A stretch of DNA of 51,081 nt from Saprospiraceae bacterium UBA6168 (GTDB lineage: Bacteria; Bacteroidota; Bacteroidia; Chitinophagales; Saprospiraceae): assembly GCA_002435785.1 (NCBI GenBank), contig DIUC01000038.1, positions 1-51,081 on the forward strand. The letters are read 5' to 3'. Both the position numbers and the translations under genes were made by a program. Shown here in pieces: positions 7,675 through 13,851 of the stretch (the stretch's first letter is position 1; each line of letters opens with the position of its first letter). The notes below the pieces were generated by a model, which saw only the letters and a program-made list of their open reading frames with translations, ran no database searches and was not told the origin of the DNA.

Positions 7675-8358
7675 TTATGGTTGTCCGCCTCCTGTACTTG
7701 GCGGTGGTGGCACAGGGTACCCACCATTGCCTGGTCCACCATTGCTTGGTGGTGGCGGTGGTGGCGGTCCAGAAGGAGGAGCGACTGGCCCAGGCTGGGG
7801 CGCACCTCCGCCATTGCTTCCGGGCATATTCGGCCCGCCACCGCCCCCAGTCGGCGGTTTAGGATTTTTGGGTTTATCGTCATTAACGGGCACCAGCTTC
7901 CAATTGCCACCGATTCCCCCTACGCTGCTTTTTTGGGTGAGTTGTGAAAACTCCGCCGTGCTGCCGTTGGTGGCAATGAACATATTGCTCAACTTGTTTT
8001 GAAATTTGTGAAAGCCTACGCCTTCGGGTACCAATTTCCAGAGCGCACCTTCGCCGGGGTTTTCCGATTGCTTCAGCACGGCCCCTTCCAGTTTTGAACT
8101 GAAATTGGCAATGTATTTCCCGGAGAGTTTATTCCTGATTTGATAATATCCATCGGCGGTTGCGATGAACTCCCATGCGGTTTCGTCCTTTGAATCCTGC
8201 TGCTGCACGATGGGGCTGCCCGTTGTGGTGCTGCCATTGACGCCCATCAGTAAGCTGCTTTTCTGGTTGACTATACTGTAGGATATGCCTTTCTGGACTT
8301 GCGCATTTGCAGACAAAAATGACATGAAGATAACGAGGAGGAGGATTGACTTTTTCAT
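7675..8358 (-). CDS. Secreted ricin-type lectin with poly-Pro tail ending GGGQP
   Basis: The signal peptide is MKKSILLLVIFMSFLSANA. One trefoil (residues about 20-155) has three blocks ending WEF, LWKLV and NWKLV. Residues 160-227 are a Pro/Gly/Asn tail ending STGGGQP. The trefoil is nearly the same as that of 4146-4862, while the tails differ, so the lectin and tail evolve at different rates or were shuffled. No regulon box is visible upstream. The gene lies 109 nt downstream of 8468-9832, separated from it by a hairpin, so its transcription may depend on read-through or on an unrecognised promoter. Confidence 0.82.
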   Translation of the reverse strand: MKKSILLLVIFMSFLSANAQVQKGISYSIVNQKSSLLMGVNGSTTTGSPIVQQQDSKDETAWEFIATADGYYQIRNKLSGKYIANFSSKLEGAVLKQSENPGEGALWKLVPEGVGFHKFQNKLSNMFIATNGSTAEFSQLTQKSSVGGIGGNWKLVPVNDDKPKNPKPPTGGGGGPNMPGSNGGGAPQPGPVAPPSGPPPPPPPSNGGPGNGGYPVPPPPSTGGGQP

Positions 8359-8416
8359 AATAGAAAAGTTGTTTGTTGAATGATTTGCTTTTTTAATCGG
8401 ATTTCAAGACTGAATA

Positions 8417-8456
8417 TCTGGTTCATGGACAATCAACTGACTCCCCATGAACCAGA
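8417..8456. terminator. Hairpin between two lectin genes
   Basis: TCTGGTTCATGG at 8417-8428 pairs perfectly with CCATGAACCAGA at 8445-8456. It lies 11 nt after the stop of 8468-9832. No T-run follows on the minus strand, so it could be an mRNA-stabilising or partial terminator rather than a strong one. Confidence 0.5.
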
Positions 8457-8467
8457 CGCTGTTTTGT

Positions 8468-9832
8468 TTAGGGGTTTACAAGCCCCACATCAGAAAGGTT
8501 GACCGTAAACTGCTTGGTCGCCGTGATTGTCTCCGGGTATTGGATAACCTTGACCCCATCCCATTTTACGAAGTTGACCAACATTTCTGCCTTGATTTCT
8601 ATCGTCACTTGCCCTGTTGCATTGGCAGGTGCTTCAAAGGCAATCCACTCGTAGAGCGGGAAGCTTGCCGTCGCTTTACTTGGCAGTATATGCAATGGTC
8701 TTGCGACAAGATTATTGGGATTTTTCAGGTCTGTATAGCTGTAGTAAGGTTTTGAGCCACCTGCTTGGGTGACCAACATGCTGAGCTTATAGTCGTGCGT
8801 GGACTGATTGGAATTGTTGTTTTCAATTATCTTGAAATCAGTCCAATCGAGGCTTGAGAATTTGGTAAAGCTATATCCGATAGAAATCGAACCAGTTGGC
8901 CCGGCCGCTTCGCCACCTCCGCTTACTTCGATGGAAAAGCCCTGATAGGTGCCGGTTTGACCGGTTTGGGCATCGCTCTTTGGCAGGGATGCATACAGGC
9001 TACAGTTATTTCCGCTGACCACTCGTGCTTCCGTTTTGATGGATTCTATGTAGTAGCCCCGAATTTTGCTGCCCCTGTTCACCGTGCCGGTTTCGGCCGG
9101 AGTGCCTGGATTGAACCCCTGTGTGCCGCGTGTTTCCAGCACGAGGAATTTTCGCTCGCCACCCGCCAAGTTCTCTGAACTGCCATAAACCAATTTGACA
9201 TCGTACCCATAATTGAAGTTGACATTTTGTGAAACATTGTTTGCACTGCCTACCGTCTTGCTGGCTGTCAAAATTTGTGGGGGATATATTTTTTCAGTTG
9301 TCATCGGCGTACCTGGCGATGAAATTTCGGTGTTGACAGGCGTCTCGGTGCTAGCTGAAGTTAATTTCCAGTTGGCGCCGGTGCCTGGCGATAACACCTG
9401 GTTGATGGATGCACCATTGGCATTGCTGCCTAAGTTGGCGATATAGAAATTGTTACCAACGTTCTTTATCCTATAAACGCCATTGCCTTGATGCTCAAAT
9501 CTCCAGGTTGAATTCACGGTGTTGTGTTCTACCAATTCCAGTTTTTTGCCAGCGGTTTTGGTACCTTGGGCAGGTGCTGAGATATAAAGCCCATGTGTAA
9601 GTTGTTTGATATAATACTTGTCCCCGCCCGCACTCATTAAACGCCATTTTGAAAGGTTGCCATTGTCGCCAGTTTGCTGAAGGTTAGACCCATTTGCCGG
9701 CGAAATCGGGGCGATGTTAAATGAGCTGACGTTGCTCACTATATAATAATCATCTGTCAGTGATAGTTGCGCCGACGCACAAAAGGTAAAGAAAAAAAGA
9801 AAACACAAGGAAAAAAAAAGTACTTTTTTCAT
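8468..9832 (-). CDS. Secreted ricin lectin fused to a putative leukocidin-like pore-forming domain
   Basis: The signal peptide spans residues 1-21. Residues 22-160 are a ricin-like trefoil (blocks ending KWRL, TWRF and NWKL). After a Thr/Pro linker (161-190), residues about 190-454 form a beta-rich part. Its middle recalls staphylococcal leukocidins and alpha-haemolysin: a Gly-rich amphipathic stretch at 297-322 (GFSIEVSGGGEAAG, then SISIGYSF) in the place of the pre-stem hairpin, then DFKIIEN, a Tyr-rich segment at 362-367, and a F-P-x-x-x-x-W segment near 391-396. The similarity is from memory of the fold family and needs a profile search. If right, the protein resembles Vibrio cholerae cytolysin in joining a beta-pore core with lectin modules. 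Function unproven. The promoter has two regulon boxes. Confidence 0.72.
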   Translation of the reverse strand: MKKVLFFSLCFLFFFTFCASAQLSLTDDYYIVSNVSSFNIAPISPANGSNLQQTGDNGNLSKWRLMSAGGDKYYIKQLTHGLYISAPAQGTKTAGKKLELVEHNTVNSTWRFEHQGNGVYRIKNVGNNFYIANLGSNANGASINQVLSPGTGANWKLTSASTETPVNTEISSPGTPMTTEKIYPPQILTASKTVGSANNVSQNVNFNYGYDVKLVYGSSENLAGGERKFLVLETRGTQGFNPGTPAETGTVNRGSKIRGYYIESIKTEARVVSGNNCSLYASLPKSDAQTGQTGTYQGFSIEVSGGGEAAGPTGSISIGYSFTKFSSLDWTDFKIIENNNSNQSTHDYKLSMLVTQAGGSKPYYSYTDLKNPNNLVARPLHILPSKATASFPLYEWIAFEAPANATGQVTIEIKAEMLVNFVKWDGVKVIQYPETITATKQFTVNLSDVGLVNP

Positions 9833-9874
9833 GTCGATTGAATTTATAAGGTGAATAAAGAATGATTAATGATG

Positions 9875-9942
9875 CAAAGATGCACTCATAAAAGCCCCAT
9901 AAAAACCACAAGATTATGTGACCAACACCACATAAATTGGTG
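9875..9942 (-). promoter_or_regulatory. Double regulon box plus -7 element, 9832 gene promoter
   Basis: The proximal box CACATAATCTTGTGG starts at 9920 on the minus strand and the -7 box CATCTTTG starts 38 nt later at 9882. A second box, CACCAATTTATGTGG, starts at 9942, 22 bp upstream. The same 22-bp spacing occurs at 4953/4975. Confidence 0.7.
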
Positions 9943-9967
9943 GGCAACTCATTGAGTTTCAAGCAAA

Positions 9968-10004
9968 TAAAAAAGGGGCGCAGTAATACTGCGCCCCTTT
10001 TTTA
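9968..10004. terminator. Strong terminator after the response regulator gene
   Basis: AAAAGGGGCGCAGTA pairs with TACTGCGCCCCTTTT with almost no loop, and A/T runs stand on both sides. It lies just beyond the stop of the minus-strand gene at 10023. Confidence 0.85.
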
Positions 10005-10022
10005 TGCTAAAGATCAAATGGT

Positions 10023-10646
10023 CTATATCTCTCCTCTTAATGATTTAGCTACCACTTCCGACTTACTGTTTACCTGCAATTTGGTGTATATATTCTTGAC
10101 GTGGTAACAGACCGTATTTACCGACATCATCAATTTATCGGCAATTAATTTATAGCTCAACCCCTCCACAAGGCACTGCACGATTTGCAGCTCACGGGGT
10201 GTCAGTTCCTCCGTGTTTTTTTTCTCCGGTTTAAAATAAGCCATCACCTTCCGGGCGATGCTGGGTGTCATCACGCCCTCGCCACGGTGCACTTGCAGGA
10301 TGCTTTCCTTGATTTTTGGCAGGCTGGTGTTTTTGAGCAGGTAGCCCGTTGCGCCAGCGCAAAACGCCTTGAAGATGCGCTCAGAATCATCGTGAATGGT
10401 GAACATGATGATTTCGGCGCTGGGGAACAGGTTTTTTAGGTGCCGGATGGCCTCCAGCCCCGTCATGCCTGGCAGGCTGATGTCTTGCAGGATGACATTG
10501 GGCCGCTGCATCAAAGGCGCATTTTCCAAAAAATCCTCCACAGAACCCGCCGTTCCGACTAATTCCAGTTCCCGGTCTTCCTTGATAAAATCCGTCACAA
10601 ATGCACGGATATACGGGTCGTCTTCTATGTAAGCTACTTTTACCAT
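10023..10646 (-). CDS. LuxR/NarL-family response regulator
   Basis: This is a receiver domain (residues 1-120) joined to a LuxR-type helix-turn-helix (about 145-205). The acidic pocket is E8-D9-D10, the phospho-acceptor is D55 in QDISLPG, and the conserved Thr (MFTIHDD) and Lys (YLLKNT) are present. The HTH begins ELTPRELQIVQCL and contains the VNTVCYHVKNIYTKL recognition region. It probably receives phosphate from the HisKA_3 kinase encoded upstream (10718-13807). Its own promoter carries the regulon box, which suggests autoregulation and makes it the leading candidate to bind that box. All key residues are intact. Confidence 0.95.
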   Translation of the reverse strand: MVKVAYIEDDPYIRAFVTDFIKEDRELELVGTAGSVEDFLENAPLMQRPNVILQDISLPGMTGLEAIRHLKNLFPSAEIIMFTIHDDSERIFKAFCAGATGYLLKNTSLPKIKESILQVHRGEGVMTPSIARKVMAYFKPEKKNTEELTPRELQIVQCLVEGLSYKLIADKLMMSVNTVCYHVKNIYTKLQVNSKSEVVAKSLRGEI

Positions 10647-10664
10647 GCGCTATTATTTTGACTG

Positions 10665-10710
10665 CAAGATACGACGGTGGTAGGCAAATCTGGGGCTACA
10701 GGAATATGTG
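10665..10710 (-). promoter_or_regulatory. Regulon box plus -7 element, response regulator promoter
   Basis: The box CACATATTCCTGTAG starts at 10710 on the minus strand. The -7 box GTATCTTG starts exactly 38 nt later at 10672. The predicted leader is only about 20 nt. The box begins 8 nt after the stop of the kinase gene, so the regulator can be transcribed separately from the kinase. Confidence 0.65.
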
Positions 10711-10717
10711 AGAAGTA

Positions 10718-13700
10718 TCATGGTATCCGCAACCGCACCATAAAACCTTCCTCCCCCTGCCCAATCTCCACCGTCCCACCAATGCGCTTTGCCCGCAGTT
10801 GCATGTTCTCCAGCCCCTGCCCTTTCACCTTACTGCCATTTACCAGTGTGCCGTTATCGGCGACGGTCATTTCCAGCGCAGCGCCTTTTTGCGACAGCGA
10901 AATACGCACCTCGCTGGCATTGCTGTGCTTCGCAATATTGTTCACCGCTTCCTTGAAAATCAGGTAAAAATTCTGGCGCACAAACGGGTTCAGCGTCGCC
11001 TCCCGGTTGATGCCCTCGCTGGAAAAATGACAGGCAATGTTTTTTGCCGACAACATATCGAAGACGAAGTCCTCCATGCGGTCGAGCAGGTCGCCGGTCT
11101 TGTCACGGCGGGCGTCAATGGCCCAGACCACGTCCCGGATGTCGGAGGCTGTTTTCCGCATGATATCCTTGCTTTTTTCAATGCCCTTAGCCGTCTGTTC
11201 CGGCGCATTTTCCATGTCGAAAGCGCCAATCACAAAATTCAGGTGCGAGAGCGAGCTGCCCACCTCGTCGTGCAGGTCGCTGGCGATGCGGGTGCGCATC
11301 TGCTCCAAGGCAAGCCGCTGCTGGTAGCGGTAGCGAAGCAGCCCAAAACCGCCAACCCCAACCACAAGGCAACAGAGCAGGATGAACCACCATTTTTTAT
11401 AAAAAACCTGCTGCACGGTGATGCGGATGGTCAGTTCGTCTTCGCTCCAATAGCCCTTCGAGTCGGCGGCCCGTATGTGCAAGGTATAGTCGCCAGCAGG
11501 CAAGCGGTTGTAGCGGATGAACGGCGTGGTGCCCTGGTAAGTCCAGCCTTTTTCAAAGCCTTCGAGCCAGGTCTGGAACTGGTTGAGCCGGGGATTCACG
11601 AAGTCGGGTAGTGCGTAGTTGAACTGAAACCAAGCGACATGCGGGCTGAAGGTCACTTCCGGCAACGTTTGCAGCCCTCCGAACTGCTCCGCTATGGTGT
11701 CCTTTTTTTCATCGTAGAATGAAAAACCGGTGAGCAACAGCGGCAATGGCGGCGTGAGCGGCTTCAGGATTTCTTCCGGGTCAAATGAATTGATGCCGTT
11801 CATGCCGCCAAAATAGTAGCGCCCCTTCGAGTCAATGAATGCCGAACTGCGGTTGAATTCGTTGTGCGACAGGCCATCTTCCTCATAAAAATTGACGAAG
11901 GTTTTATCCTTTTTGTTGAAACAGGTCAAACCGTTGTATGTGCTGACCCAGAGGTAGTCTTCCTTCCAAGGAAGCACGGCGGCGATGATGTTGTTGGGCA
12001 AACCGTCGGAGGTGGTGAAATGGACGGCTTCGCCCGTTTTCGGGAAAATATGTACCAGCCCGCCACCGAAAGTGCCCACCCAAATCGTGCCGTCGGCATC
12101 TTCCGTGATGGTCTGGATTTCCTCGGACAAAAAAGCAGTGTGTGTCTCGCTGCCGTAACTTTGCAGGATTTCGCCCTTCCGTGTATCTACCCGGAACAAC
12201 CCCCGGTCAAGTCCCACCCAAAGCGTACCGTCCTCCGCTTCGATGATGACCCGGACAAAACCCTCCTGCTCGCTGCTGACGCCGCCGGGCAACAGGAAGC
12301 GCATGTTAGCCTGCCCCGAATTATTGGGGTCGAAAACGAACAACTGGCTCAACTTGCCGCCCGCCACGATTTCGCCCTTGCGGGTGGTGCCCCAACCGAC
12401 CTGAGCTGTGGCATTGTTGACCAAACTGGCGTCCACCGCGGTATTCAACTGGGCAGTACGGTCGGTGAGGTTCATCTGTATGATTCCGTGCTTGCCCAGT
12501 GTCCATATTACTTCCTGTCCCGGAACTTTGAAAAAACTTTTTGTCCAGGCAAACAAACCATCTGGAGGGTTGTCGGTACTGGAAAATGGAACAAGCTCTG
12601 TCTCTCCCGTGCTTTCGTTGATTCGAAAAATTGTGTTGTCGGCTTGATCTCCACAGTTTTCGCAGCGGAAATAAACCGCCCCGTTTTTGTCTTCAAAAAA
12701 CCCACGGGTAGTTTTAGCCCATTTGGGCTGCGGGGCGCTCAGGTAGCGCACAAACTGGCTGCCCGGTGCGCCCAGACGGAATATCCCATTATCAGAGGTC
12801 ACCCACACCTGTCGCTGGGCGTCTTCCATCAATATTCGGAGTACCTCAAAATCTGCTTTCTCTTTCAAAAAAGGTGTCAGGTCGTGTACCCGGTTTTGCA
12901 CATCGAGGAGGAGCAGTTTCCCCGGGTTCACCATCCAGGTATTTCCTGTATGGTCGTTTAAAACTTGGGGGGTTATTTCGTACAGTGCCAAGGTAGTCGG
13001 CAAAACAATGCCCCGCTTCCAGTCCCACTCGTCCACCGTTTTCTTGTCAAAATGCTTGACAAGTAATCGCCCTTTTGCATCGAAAAAACACTCGCTCGAC
13101 CAGATTTGCCTGTTGTTGGATTTATAGTACTGAAATTGAAGGCTGTCTGCCAGTGTGCCATCGGGCAAGTAACGGCGGATACCTGCCTCCGCTGACCCCC
13201 AGAAAAGATTGCCCTCCCGGTCTTTGACGATTGAACCAATTTCGTTTAATAGTTGCATCACGCTATCCACGGTGGACAGCCCCGCCCCCTCCGTATAGCG
13301 CATGAGGTAGCGCTTGCCTTTTTCCTGCATTTCCAATAAAAATGAGCGGTCATTCTCCATACAGATATTGCCACTGTAATAAATGGGAAGCACCTTGAGG
13401 TTCATCAAATGATGCATGGTATGAACGCTTACTTCATTGCGGACGGGGTCGTAGAGGAAGTATCTCGCCTCTTTGGCAACCAGCAGCAATTGGCCGTTGG
13501 GCTGGAGGAAAATCCTTGTGTGAGCCGTTGGGAGGAGGCGCCCGTTTTTCGCCATAGTCCGAAGTGGCACGAATTGGTACCCGTCGTACCGCACCACACC
13601 CGTGTGGCTGGAAAGCCAGAACATACCTTGCTTGTCCTGAGCAATGATAGGCGTTTCGCGGTGGGGCAAGCCATCTTCTACACCAATGTACTCGATTTTA

Positions 13701-13807
13701 GGTAAAAGCAACTGCGTAGCTTCGCCAGGTTGCCCCTGTGACGGCTGGCTCATCAGCAAGCAAAAAAACAGGACAAAAGCTGGCAGAGATTTTTTATAAA
13801 ACGGCAT
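10718..13807 (-). CDS. Sensor histidine kinase with two-component propeller and Y_Y_Y domain
   Basis: The protein has 1029 residues. After a signal peptide come two-component-regulator propeller repeats (about 35-720, with units such as GMFWLSSHTGVVRYDG, GTLWVGLDRGLFRVD and GTIWVGTFGGGLVHI). Next are a Y_Y_Y domain (about 730-795), one membrane segment (WWFILLCCLVVGVGGFGLL), a HisKA_3 dimerisation domain with the phospho-His in ASDLHDEVGSSLSH, and a HATPase_c domain (N box KEAVNNIAKHS, G1 VADNG, G2 GQGLENM). The sensor part is periplasmic. In the family, such propellers often sense polysaccharide fragments. Unlike many hybrid versions it has no fused receiver or HTH; the partner is the regulator at 10023-10646. 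The ATG at 13807 keeps the signal peptide. It follows the caspase gene by 44 nt and is probably in its operon. Confidence 0.95.
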   Translation of the reverse strand: MPFYKKSLPAFVLFFCLLMSQPSQGQPGEATQLLLPKIEYIGVEDGLPHRETPIIAQDKQGMFWLSSHTGVVRYDGYQFVPLRTMAKNGRLLPTAHTRIFLQPNGQLLLVAKEARYFLYDPVRNEVSVHTMHHLMNLKVLPIYYSGNICMENDRSFLLEMQEKGKRYLMRYTEGAGLSTVDSVMQLLNEIGSIVKDREGNLFWGSAEAGIRRYLPDGTLADSLQFQYYKSNNRQIWSSECFFDAKGRLLVKHFDKKTVDEWDWKRGIVLPTTLALYEITPQVLNDHTGNTWMVNPGKLLLLDVQNRVHDLTPFLKEKADFEVLRILMEDAQRQVWVTSDNGIFRLGAPGSQFVRYLSAPQPKWAKTTRGFFEDKNGAVYFRCENCGDQADNTIFRINESTGETELVPFSSTDNPPDGLFAWTKSFFKVPGQEVIWTLGKHGIIQMNLTDRTAQLNTAVDASLVNNATAQVGWGTTRKGEIVAGGKLSQLFVFDPNNSGQANMRFLLPGGVSSEQEGFVRVIIEAEDGTLWVGLDRGLFRVDTRKGEILQSYGSETHTAFLSEEIQTITEDADGTIWVGTFGGGLVHIFPKTGEAVHFTTSDGLPNNIIAAVLPWKEDYLWVSTYNGLTCFNKKDKTFVNFYEEDGLSHNEFNRSSAFIDSKGRYYFGGMNGINSFDPEEILKPLTPPLPLLLTGFSFYDEKKDTIAEQFGGLQTLPEVTFSPHVAWFQFNYALPDFVNPRLNQFQTWLEGFEKGWTYQGTTPFIRYNRLPAGDYTLHIRAADSKGYWSEDELTIRITVQQVFYKKWWFILLCCLVVGVGGFGLLRYRYQQRLALEQMRTRIASDLHDEVGSSLSHLNFVIGAFDMENAPEQTAKGIEKSKDIMRKTASDIRDVVWAIDARRDKTGDLLDRMEDFVFDMLSAKNIACHFSSEGINREATLNPFVRQNFYLIFKEAVNNIAKHSNASEVRISLSQKGAALEMTVADNGTLVNGSKVKGQGLENMQLRAKRIGGTVEIGQGEEGFMVRLRIP

Positions 13808-13832
13808 GTTGCTGTGTAGTTGGAGAGAAGCA

Positions 13833-13840
13833 CGAAAGTA
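13833..13840 (-). promoter_or_regulatory. Possible -7 box for the kinase gene
   Basis: TACTTTCG at 13840-13833 fits TAnnTTnG and lies about 26 nt before the kinase ATG. No regulon box is found 38 nt upstream, so this would be an independent promoter. Confidence 0.3.
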
Positions 13841-13851
13841 ATTAAACTTTG

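Noticed and set aside
7675..7700. Possible regulon box for the ricin-phosphoesterase gene
   Set aside because: A CATAACC match lies about 11 bp too close to the -7-like box and inside the end of the upstream gene; the match is poor.
11864..12961. 365-codon plus-strand frame
   Set aside because: It is a shadow of the sensor kinase gene, which has strong propeller and kinase motifs in the other direction.
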